From the NCBI GenBank assembly GCA_016934355.1, contig JAFGTA010000094.1, positions 1 through 7,316 on the forward strand: 7,316 nt of DNA. The letters are read 5' to 3'. The DNA is from Candidatus Bathyarchaeota archaeon (GTDB lineage: Archaea > Thermoproteota > Bathyarchaeia > TCS64). Shown piece by piece: positions 1 to 5,000 of this stretch (its first letter is position 1; each line of letters opens with the position of its first letter). The translations under genes were made by a program, and so were the position numbers. Under the pieces are notes generated by a model, which was not told the DNA's origin, ran no database searches, and worked only from the letters and a program-made list of their open reading frames with translations.

Positions 1-602
1 ACTCCAAGGAGCACCTGACGCTCCAGCTCAGTGAGCTGGGGCTCCCCCACCCCGAGACCATGATAACCGAGAGCGTCGAGAAGGCGCAGGGGTTCGCTGA
101 GAGGCTGCTCGACGACGGACGAGAGGTTGTGTTGAAGCCTATCTGCATGGCCCGCGGCATGGGCGTCATGAAGCTCAGCAGGATACGGGGAAGGGAGGAC
201 CTCCTCCAGTTCCTCGTCTGGTACACAAGGAGCCACGCCGAGGGCGTATTCTACCTCCAAGAGTTCATACCCAACCAGGGCTACGACATAAGGCTCTTCG
301 TCATAGACGGCGAGGTCGTGGGCAGGGAGAAGCGGTCCAACCCGGAGGACTTCAGGTACAACGTGGCTGTGGGGGGCTCGGCAGAGCCGTTCGATGACCC
401 TGTGTACGATGACCTCGCCGTGAGGGTCGCGGACGCGGCGGGGCTGAAGATAACTGGCCTCGACATACTGCCGAGGGATGACGGGGAGCCTTTTGTGCTT
501 GAGGCGAACTGTTTCCCGGGCTACAAGGCGTTGATGGAGACCACGGGGATACCGATCCACGAGCTCATCGTGGACTACTTCATGAGGCTGCTGAGCCTTT
601 AG
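1..602 (+). CDS. RimK-like ATP-grasp ligase, 3' part (5' end outside window)
   Basis: The frame is open from base 3 to a TAG at 600-602 with no start needed inside the window. The ATG at 60 is internal, because the 19 codons before it (SKEHLTLQLSELGLPHPET) match the usual 'K..t...L...g.p.P.T' entry into an ATP-grasp domain. About 199 residues are visible. Family hallmarks follow in order: VVLKP..MARGMGV (nucleotide-binding lysine and glycine loop), FYLQEFIP (adenine hinge), DIRLFVIDGEVVGREKR, NVAVGG, and GLDILPRDDGEPFVLEANCFPG with the Asp, Glu and Asn that bind Mg. Family members ligate an amino acid, often glutamate, to a carboxylate: RimK on ribosomal protein S6, LysX on LysW/aminoadipate, CofF on F420, MptN on tetrahydromethanopterin. 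The substrate cannot be read from this fragment. It is a soluble, cytoplasmic protein. Family assignment is firm; the subfamily is open. Confidence 0.9.
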   Translation, partial: SKEHLTLQLSELGLPHPETMITESVEKAQGFAERLLDDGREVVLKPICMARGMGVMKLSRIRGREDLLQFLVWYTRSHAEGVFYLQEFIPNQGYDIRLFVIDGEVVGREKRSNPEDFRYNVAVGGSAEPFDDPVYDDLAVRVADAAGLKITGLDILPRDDGEPFVLEANCFPGYKALMETTGIPIHELIVDYFMRLLSL

Positions 603-604
603 AG

Positions 605-615
605 ATATTTTTAAA
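605..615 (+). promoter_or_regulatory. TATA-box-like element for the zinc-ribbon gene
   Basis: ATATTTTTAAA lies just after the stop of the upstream ligase gene, about 38 bases before the ATG at 648. An archaeal start about 26 bases downstream of the box would give a leader of roughly 10 bases. I see no clear Shine-Dalgarno sequence before the ATG, which fits a short or absent leader. Assigned by pattern only. Confidence 0.55.
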
Positions 616-647
616 CATCCTGCGGTATGGGATGTCTGTGAACTGAC

Positions 648-1166
648 ATGCCGTTCTGCACTAACTGTGGAGCAGACATCGAGGAGAACCAGAAGTTCTG
701 CCCCAACTGTGGAACCAGGAACGAGAGAGCCTTCGCTCAGGCTGAGACGCAGACCACTGCGCATCCGCCTCCACCGCCGCCACCAGCGGCGACAGCTGAG
801 CCCGTTGAGACCGCCACGCCTCTGCCGCCGCCCCCGCCTCCGGGGAGCGAGAGCCACATCCCGCCGCCCAAGAAGGGGCTACTCGGTAACGTCGATATCG
901 ACCGCGAGGACCTTGAGAAAGGCGTTGAGAAGGGTGTGGAGACGGCGAAGAAGGGGCTGGGCGCAGCCTTCAACATGGCGCGACGCGGCCTCAAGCAGGG
1001 CGCCGAGCTCGCCGGTAAAGGCATAGAGGCTGCGAAGGACACCATCGAGGAGAGAAGGGGAGAGCAGGAGCCTCAACCCGACGGGCAGAAGGTCTGCCCC
1101 CACTGCGGACAGGCGGTACAGGGCGCCAGCAAGTTCTGTAACCAGTGCGGCCATAAGATAGAGTAG
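648..1166 (+). CDS. Double zinc-ribbon protein with polyproline linker
   Basis: A 172-residue soluble protein with a treble layout. Residues 1-22 form a zinc ribbon (C4-x2-C7, C18-x2-C21). Residues 23-75 are a disordered linker with a seven-proline run (40-46) and a six-proline run (60-65). Residues 80-137 are Ala/Gly/Lys/Glu-rich and predicted amphipathic helix. Residues 148-170 form a second zinc ribbon (C150-x2-C153, C164-x2-C167). The helical part contains repeated 'KGVE/KKGL/RRGL/GKGIEAAK' units, reminiscent of apolipoprotein-like amphipathic repeats. No membrane segment is seen. Archaeal proteins with terminal zinc ribbons are common and mostly uncharacterised; they usually mediate protein or nucleic-acid contacts. 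No specific function can be claimed. The gene appears monocistronic, with its own TATA box and a T-rich terminator. Confidence 0.85.
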   Translation: MPFCTNCGADIEENQKFCPNCGTRNERAFAQAETQTTAHPPPPPPPAATAEPVETATPLPPPPPPGSESHIPPPKKGLLGNVDIDREDLEKGVEKGVETAKKGLGAAFNMARRGLKQGAELAGKGIEAAKDTIEERRGEQEPQPDGQKVCPHCGQAVQGASKFCNQCGHKIE

Positions 1167-1170
1167 CCGC

Positions 1171-1200
1171 CTCTCTCTTTTTCACCTGTTTTTTACTGTT
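1171..1200 (+). terminator. T-rich terminator after the zinc-ribbon gene
   Basis: A pyrimidine run (CTCTCTCTTTTTC, then GTTTTTTACTG, then TTTT) begins 5 bases after the stop codon and extends into the end of the convergent membrane-protein gene. Archaeal intrinsic termination needs only a T-rich stretch on the coding strand, which this satisfies. No strong hairpin precedes it. Confidence 0.5.
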
Positions 1201-2285
1201 TTAACGGCGTGTTTTCTCTGGTAGTAGTACAGCCCCTGGAGCGTCGCGTACTGGTATACGGCTGTGACGACGGTGGAGAACTGCTCGATATAGAACAGCA
1301 GGACGTTGAGCGCCAGAAGCGAGACGAGGAGCGCGGCGGAGCCCAGCTCGACGCCCCACCTGTCCCTCCTTAGGAACAGCATTGATGCGCTCAGCGCTAA
1401 CGCGAGCCCTACGGCGCCGTCTAGGACGATGTGCATCGTCGCCCAGAACATAGCGTTGTGGGAGGCGGAGGGGAGGTCGGAGACGACGGCGGCGAGGTAC
1501 TCTTCCCTGAGCTGGGTGTCCCCGGCGATGTCGTTGTAGTCTATGAACCTGAGGAAGCTTGGTATGCCCAGCAGTATGAGGCTGATGACGAGGAACGCCT
1601 TCACACTTCCACGTGTACAGTATCTCCTCTCAACCATGTTACACGCGTCGATGACCCTGTCGAAGAGGTTGGGCTTCTCGGGGGCGACCTGAAGCGTGTC
1701 TGACTCTATGAAGTCCATGAGCTCCACCGCCAGGCTTCTGAGGCTTGGGCTGCTCGTCTTCTCCAGTATCCGGCCAAGCCTGAGCCGCATGTCCTCGTGC
1801 TCCTCGGGCTCAAGGCTGTGGTCGAGCACCTCGCCGAGGGTGTCCAGCACGGCGTAGAGCTCACCCCTCGCGTCCAGGGTGGGCTCCTTGCGTATCTTCA
1901 GGTAGAGGAGAGTCGTCACAAGGAAGAAGGCGTAGATGATGGGAGCCGCGGCGGGGTAGAAGTAGTCGTTACTCTGGGTGATGAACTTCCCGACCTCGTC
2001 AATGAACAGCCCGATGCCCAAGCCGGAGAGGATGGCGCCCCACGTCAGTGCCCACCGGTTCGCGTATATGATGGGCAGAAGGCTCCCCGCGAAGAGGAGG
2101 ACGCCGCCGTAAAGCACATGGGCTATATGGAGCGTCGAGTTCCCGAGCTGAGGGTACCCCGTCAGCTCTAGGATCATCCGGGTCACGCAGACGCTGGCGG
2201 CGAAGCTGAGGAGCATGAGCTGGAGATATGTTTCGACCCTGTTCCTCTTCACAGGCGCCCAGATGCGGCTTACTATTTGACTCAT
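1182..2285 (-). CDS. Multi-pass membrane protein of unknown function
   Basis: 367 residues. Hydrophobic segments lie at about 20-40, 52-74, 80-98, 110-130, 228-247, 280-304 and 314-336, with a possible eighth at 338-354. Between segments 4 and 5 lies a soluble, charged, helical domain (about 131-226). The N-terminal half holds the distinctive residues: HIAHVLYG at the start of segment 2 (H53, H56), then GLGIGLFIDEVGKFIT at the end of segment 3 (D96, E97, K100), then NDYFYP (D107). This resembles uncharacterised integral membrane proteins from actinobacteria and archaea that carry an H-x2-H motif followed by a DE pair. I recall that resemblance from memory and have not searched it. There is no transporter signature or enzyme family I can name. 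The ATG at 2283-2285 is preferred because a TATA-like box lies 27 bases upstream. The gene converges on the zinc-ribbon gene with 15 bases between their stops. Confidence 0.85.
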   Translation of the reverse strand: MSQIVSRIWAPVKRNRVETYLQLMLLSFAASVCVTRMILELTGYPQLGNSTLHIAHVLYGGVLLFAGSLLPIIYANRWALTWGAILSGLGIGLFIDEVGKFITQSNDYFYPAAAPIIYAFFLVTTLLYLKIRKEPTLDARGELYAVLDTLGEVLDHSLEPEEHEDMRLRLGRILEKTSSPSLRSLAVELMDFIESDTLQVAPEKPNLFDRVIDACNMVERRYCTRGSVKAFLVISLILLGIPSFLRFIDYNDIAGDTQLREEYLAAVVSDLPSASHNAMFWATMHIVLDGAVGLALALSASMLFLRRDRWGVELGSAALLVSLLALNVLLFYIEQFSTVVTAVYQYATLQGLYYYQRKHAVKTVKNR

Positions 2286-2307
2286 CGATCAAGTTATCGC
2301 TAGAGTT

Positions 2308-2316
2308 ATGATAAAT
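2308..2316 (-). promoter_or_regulatory. TATA-box-like element for the membrane-protein gene (leaderless)
   Basis: On the minus strand this reads ATTTATCAT, centred 27 bases upstream of the ATG whose first base is 2285. That spacing places the transcription start at or next to the start codon, predicting a leaderless mRNA. Pattern evidence only. Confidence 0.5.
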
Positions 2317-2339
2317 CTGTTTTGACTGGAGCGGTGGGT

Positions 2340-2729
2340 CTACTTGCGGTCCACCTTGTCGACGTCGACGAGGACGACGATGAAGGCGTTGACCATCACG
2401 ACGCCGTGGGAGCGAGCCTCCTCAGCCGTCTTCTCTGTGGGGAACTCCAGCCCGCCCTTAACTACGGTGATCCGCCTCTTTCCCTCTGGGAGCACGCCAA
2501 GTACGGCCTCACAGTCCACCTTATCGGGGTTCGGGGCGGCTACGGTCACGTCCACCATGAGCGCCTCCTCCATCTCGGAGAAGCTGCCGAAGCTGAACAG
2601 GCTGCCCAGCCCCACCATGCTGCTGTGGCTGATGGCGTCCTTCACCGCACGCTGAGCCGCCTTCGTCTCGTCCATCCCGTGGAGGTCCACGCCCGTCCCT
2701 ACCTCTACGAGGTATCTTCTGTAGTCCAT
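2340..2729 (-). CDS. Lin0512-family conserved protein
   Basis: 129 residues from the chosen ATG (2727-2729). A TTG nine bases further upstream (2736-2738) would add three residues, but the TATA box at 2758-2765 places the transcript start near 2735, and family members begin right before this block (M-x-RY-x-V/I-E-x-GTGVDLHG). Recognised from the diagnostic N-terminal GTGVDLHGMDETKAAQRAVKDAISHSS, followed by DVTVAAPNPDKVDCEAVL and GKRRITVVKGGLEF, in the order seen in the Lin0512 family. The C-terminus (VVMVNAFIVVLVDV) is a hydrophobic beta strand rather than a membrane helix. The family is small, cytoplasmic, widespread in bacteria and some archaea, and has no established biochemical role that I know of. 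The conserved D-x-H-G and N-P-D-K-V-D stretches look like a binding or active site. It is divergent from nadC, so a link to NAD metabolism is possible but unproven. Confidence 0.85.
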   Translation of the reverse strand: MDYRRYLVEVGTGVDLHGMDETKAAQRAVKDAISHSSMVGLGSLFSFGSFSEMEEALMVDVTVAAPNPDKVDCEAVLGVLPEGKRRITVVKGGLEFPTEKTAEEARSHGVVMVNAFIVVLVDVDKVDRK

Positions 2730-2743
2730 AACATTCAATTGGA

Positions 2744-2755
2744 GACACGGGTGTC
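2744..2755. promoter_or_regulatory. Palindrome at the Lin0512-gene promoter
   Basis: GACAC-GG-GTGTC is a perfect inverted repeat of five bases per arm. It lies between the minus-strand TATA box (2758-2765) and the predicted start of the Lin0512 transcript (near 2735), where a repressor would block polymerase. A palindrome this short can occur by chance in GC-rich DNA. Confidence 0.35.
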
Positions 2756-2757
2756 GA

Positions 2758-2765
2758 TTATAAAG
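2758..2765 (-). promoter_or_regulatory. TATA box for the Lin0512 gene
   Basis: The minus strand reads CTTTATAA, a close match to the archaeal TATA consensus. It is centred about 32 bases upstream of the ATG at 2729, giving a predicted leader of roughly six bases or fewer. It argues against the TTG at 2738 as start, since that codon would be at or before the transcript's 5' end. Confidence 0.6.
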
Positions 2766-2778
2766 TGTATCGAGGCTG

Positions 2779-2818
2779 GGAACAGTTAATAGCTGGTTCC
2801 GGGTGTTCTTTCAGAACA
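2779..2818 (+). promoter_or_regulatory. nadC-nadA promoter with candidate GAACA/TGTTC operator
   Basis: A weak TATA-like box (GTTAATAG, 2785-2792) predicts a start near 2815 and a leader of about 13 bases to the nadC ATG. Across that start sits a perfect inverted repeat, TGTTCT-TTC-AGAACA (2804-2818, six-base arms). A further GAACA half-site (2780-2784) and a GGAAC/GTTCC pair (2779-2783 and 2796-2800) flank the TATA box. Three GAACA/TGTTC half-sites in 40 bases over a promoter suggest binding by a dimeric regulator. NAD operons are repressed by NiaR, NadR, NrtR or NadQ in bacteria; no regulator is encoded here and none of those sites is recognised. Confidence 0.5.
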
Positions 2819-2827
2819 ACGTGATAG

Positions 2828-3703
2828 ATGCCGGGGGAATGGTGTGTGGCTGAATCAAAAGGGTTGATTGCGGATAAGATCAGGGAGTTCCTGCGGGAGG
2901 ACATAGGCTACGGTGACATTACGTCCCAGGCACTCATCCCCGAGGGACAGAACGCTAAGGCGCGCCTATTCTATAGGGAGCCGGGCATAGCTTCAGGCAT
3001 CACGGAGGCGTCACTCGTCTTCGAGGTTCTCGGGTGCAGTGTGAAGCAGCTCGCCCACGACGGCGAGGCGGTGAAGCCGGGTCAGACCCTGGTGGAGGTG
3101 GAGGGACCCGCCGCCGCCATCCTCTCGGGGGAGCGCACAGCCCTCAACATCGTGGGCAGGATGGCGGGGATAGCGACGACTACAGCCAGGATCGTGCAGG
3201 ACGTAGCTAAGAGGAACCCGGGCACCCGCGTCGCGGCCACGCGTAAGACCCTGCCGGGGCTCAGGGACCTCGATAAGAGGGCTGTTGAGCACGGCGGAGG
3301 CGACCCCCACAGATTCAGGCTCGACGACTGCGTGCTCATCAAGGACAACCACCTGGAGCTGGTGCCCTCTATCACGGAAGCCGTGAGCAGGGCGAGGGGT
3401 AGGGTCAGCTTCACCAAGATGATCGAGGTCGAGGTCCGGTCCCTGGGGGAGGCGGAGGAGGCTGCGAGGGCGGGGGCGGACATCATTATGTTTGATAATA
3501 TGAGCCCCGGCGAGATGCGTGGATGCCTCGCAGAGCTGGAGAGGAAGGGGCTCAGGGAGGGCTTCATCTACGAGGCGTCGGGAGGCATCACCGCGGAGAA
3601 CGCCGGCGACTACGCCGCGTCGGGCGTCGACGTGATCAGCCTAGGCGCCCTCACCCACAGCGTCAGGAGCCTCAACGTGAAGCTCAAGATAGAGATGGTA
3701 TAG
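2828..3703 (+). CDS. nadC: Nicotinate-nucleotide pyrophosphorylase (quinolinate phosphoribosyltransferase)
   Basis: 291 residues, normal for the family (about 275-295). It catalyses quinolinate plus PRPP to nicotinate mononucleotide, CO2 and pyrophosphate, the step after NadA. The N-terminal domain (about 13-115) shows LREDIGYGDITSQALIPEG and FYREPGIASGI, then R103 and the LNIVGRMAGIAT helix. The alpha/beta barrel shows ATRKTLPGLRDLDKRAV (R139, K140), HGGGDPHRFRL (H155, H161, R162), IKDNHLE (K172), IEVEV (E200, E202), IIMFDNM (D223), SGGI (251-254) and SLGALTHS. These are the substrate and PRPP-binding residues of the family, and none is missing. The ATG at 2828 is chosen; GTG at 2846 is a possible alternative because the first six residues are not conserved. 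The TAG stop directly abuts the nadA start. Confidence 0.96.
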   Translation: MPGEWCVAESKGLIADKIREFLREDIGYGDITSQALIPEGQNAKARLFYREPGIASGITEASLVFEVLGCSVKQLAHDGEAVKPGQTLVEVEGPAAAILSGERTALNIVGRMAGIATTTARIVQDVAKRNPGTRVAATRKTLPGLRDLDKRAVEHGGGDPHRFRLDDCVLIKDNHLELVPSITEAVSRARGRVSFTKMIEVEVRSLGEAEEAARAGADIIMFDNMSPGEMRGCLAELERKGLREGFIYEASGGITAENAGDYAASGVDVISLGALTHSVRSLNVKLKIEMV

Positions 3704-4357
3704 TTGCTTAACGACCTTCAACGCAGGATACTGGAGCTCAAGGAGGAGAAGAACGCCGTCCTCCTAGTGCACAACTACCAGATACCGGAGATACAGGATA
3801 TCGGCGACTACCTCGGTGACTCGCTGCAGCTCTGTAGGCAGGCTCAGCGCGTCAGGGACGCCGAGCTCATCGTGTTCTGCGGCGTCGACTTCATGGCGGA
3901 GACAGCTGCCATACTGAACCCGGACAAGAAGGTGGTAATACCGAGCCAGCGGGCTTGCTGCCCCATGGCGGCGATGCTGCCCGTGGAGAGGCTCAGGGAG
4001 CTGAAGAGGCTGCACCCCGGCGCCGAGGTGTGGGCGCACCCCGAGTGCGAACCCAAGTTCCAAGACCGAGCCGACTTCGTGCTCTCCACCGGGGGCATGG
4101 CGAAGAGGGCGGTGGAGTCTGAAGCCGAGGTCTTCATCGTGGGCACCGAGGTGGGCATGGTTGACAGGCTCAGCAGGGAGCACCCCCACAAGACGTTCCT
4201 GCCAGCCAAGAAGTTCGCGGAGTGCGCAGCCATGAAGCGCATCAACCTAGACAACCTCTACGAGGCGCTGCATAGGGAGCAGCACGTTGTGACGGTGCCC
4301 GAGGAGATAGCCGATAAGGCGAGGGTCTCCATCGAGCGGATGCTTAAGATGAGCTAG
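3704..4357 (+). CDS. nadA: Quinolinate synthase-like protein lacking the central domain
   Basis: 217 codons against about 300 for normal NadA, which condenses iminoaspartate with dihydroxyacetone phosphate to quinolinate using a [4Fe-4S] cluster held by one Cys from each of three homologous domains. The N-terminus is complete (LKEEKNAVLLVHNYQIPE, H23 and Y25; GDSLQL; FCGVDFMAET; first cluster Cys in ACCPMAAM, C86 or C85). The C-terminal domain is complete (AHPEC, H112 and E114; STGG, S128 and T129; FIVGTEVG; third cluster Cys in AECAAMK, C174; VPEEIADKARVSIERML). Between them, KRLHPGAEVWAHPEC (residues 101-115) jumps straight from the end of domain 1 to the start of domain 3. The whole YVN..AE.KA / TSANA / PD.NL / G.C.VH segment is absent, including the second cluster Cys and the catalytic Tyr and His of that domain. 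The frame is continuous with no stop. The TTG start lies immediately after the nadC stop, implying translational coupling. It could be a genuine minimal variant, a decaying gene or an assembly collapse. Confidence 0.9.
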   Translation: MLNDLQRRILELKEEKNAVLLVHNYQIPEIQDIGDYLGDSLQLCRQAQRVRDAELIVFCGVDFMAETAAILNPDKKVVIPSQRACCPMAAMLPVERLRELKRLHPGAEVWAHPECEPKFQDRADFVLSTGGMAKRAVESEAEVFIVGTEVGMVDRLSREHPHKTFLPAKKFAECAAMKRINLDNLYEALHREQHVVTVPEEIADKARVSIERMLKMS

Positions 4358-4408
4358 GGGCAACCCTTTTCACCATCCATCAGCCTCATTTGGTGTCGAG
4401 GATGGGAA

Positions 4409-4930
4409 ATGTCTGTCATCGAGTTCATGGGCAAGAAGCCGAAGGTTCACCCCTCGGTGTTCCTGGCCCCAGGTTCATGGGTAATAGGCGACGTCACGCT
4501 GGACGAGGACGTCAACGTCTGGACAAACGCAGTCATCAGGGGCGACGACGATACCGTCAGGATAGGCGCCCGCACAACTGTTCTGGAGGGGTGCCTCATA
4601 GAGGCGCCAACGGGGAACCCCGTGGAGATCGGGTCAGACGTCATAGTCAGCCACGGCGCAACCGTCCACGGCGCCAAGGTGGGCGACGGCGGCATCATCG
4701 GCATCGGCGCCATAGTGCTCGACAAGGCGGTCATAGGAGAGGGCTCCATCGTGGGCTCGGGCGCCCTGGTCTCCCCTGGGACCGAGATACCCGCCAACCA
4801 ACTAGCGCTCGGTGTGCCGGCGAAGCCGGTCAGGGAGTGCAAGGAACGGGAGATCGAGTACATGCGCAAGGAGCATGAGAGGACCCTCAGCAAGGCAAAG
4901 GTCTACAAGAAAATCTACGGGGACGAGTGA
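4409..4930 (+). CDS. Gamma-carbonic-anhydrase-like left-handed beta-helix protein
   Basis: 173 residues, the usual length for the YrdA/PaaY/gamma-CA group. Hexapeptide repeats run from about residue 12 to 125 (VIGDVTLDEDVNVWTNAVIRGDDDTVRIG... through IIGIGAIVLDKAVIGEGSIVGSGALVSPG), closed by the family tail (LGVPAKPVRE) and a C-terminal helix. R44 and D46 of RGD are kept, as are two zinc histidines in SHGATVHG (H82, H87). The third zinc ligand, normally His in 'NVQD..xIH', is Glu here (E65, codon 4601-4603), and the catalytic Asn and Gln positions are T57 and L59. It may therefore be a non-canonical metal protein, an acyltransferase-type relative, or an inactive paralogue, so 'carbonic anhydrase' is a fold-level name. 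GAGGAT, five bases before the ATG, is a plausible ribosome site. I see no good TATA box in the 51 bases after nadA, so read-through from nadCA is likely. Confidence 0.88.
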   Translation: MSVIEFMGKKPKVHPSVFLAPGSWVIGDVTLDEDVNVWTNAVIRGDDDTVRIGARTTVLEGCLIEAPTGNPVEIGSDVIVSHGATVHGAKVGDGGIIGIGAIVLDKAVIGEGSIVGSGALVSPGTEIPANQLALGVPAKPVRECKEREIEYMRKEHERTLSKAKVYKKIYGDE

Positions 4931-4967
4931 CAGGAAGCACACAGCTACGCCTCCAACCTGATTGTTA

Positions 4968-4978
4968 GTGATTAATTT
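4968..4978 (+). promoter_or_regulatory. TATA-box-like element for the archaellin-like gene
   Basis: GTGATTAATTT lies in an AT-rich patch after the beta-helix gene, centred about 27 bases before the TTG at 5001. It supports that TTG as a leaderless start, with no ribosome-binding sequence needed or visible. Confidence 0.45.
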
Positions 4979-5000
4979 CTGAAACACACACTTCCTTATC

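Noticed and set aside
60..602. ATG at 60 as the start of the ATP-grasp gene
   Set aside because: The frame stays open to the left edge and the upstream codons match the family, so the gene starts outside the window.
765..842. CCN-rich stretch as a DNA tandem repeat
   Set aside because: Codons vary irregularly and the period is only that of the proline codon; it is better explained as protein-level polyproline.
1797..2171. Plus-strand open frame opposite the membrane protein
   Set aside because: It is antisense to a coherent seven-helix membrane protein and consists of charged low-complexity sequence.
3082..3567. Minus-strand open frame of 161 codons inside nadC
   Set aside because: It is the antisense shadow of nadC, which carries every family motif; the antisense product is Ser/Leu-rich with no recognisable domain.
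3704..4357. Explanation of short NadA by frameshift or premature stop
   Set aside because: The same frame runs from the normal N-terminus to the normal C-terminal helix, and no domain-2 motif appears in the other frames near the junction; only an internal deletion fits.
4390..4878. Long plus-strand open frame overlapping the beta-helix gene
   Set aside because: It is Arg/Gly/His-rich, low-complexity translation typical of a shifted frame in GC-rich DNA; the overlapping frame at 4409-4930 has clear hexapeptide repeats.
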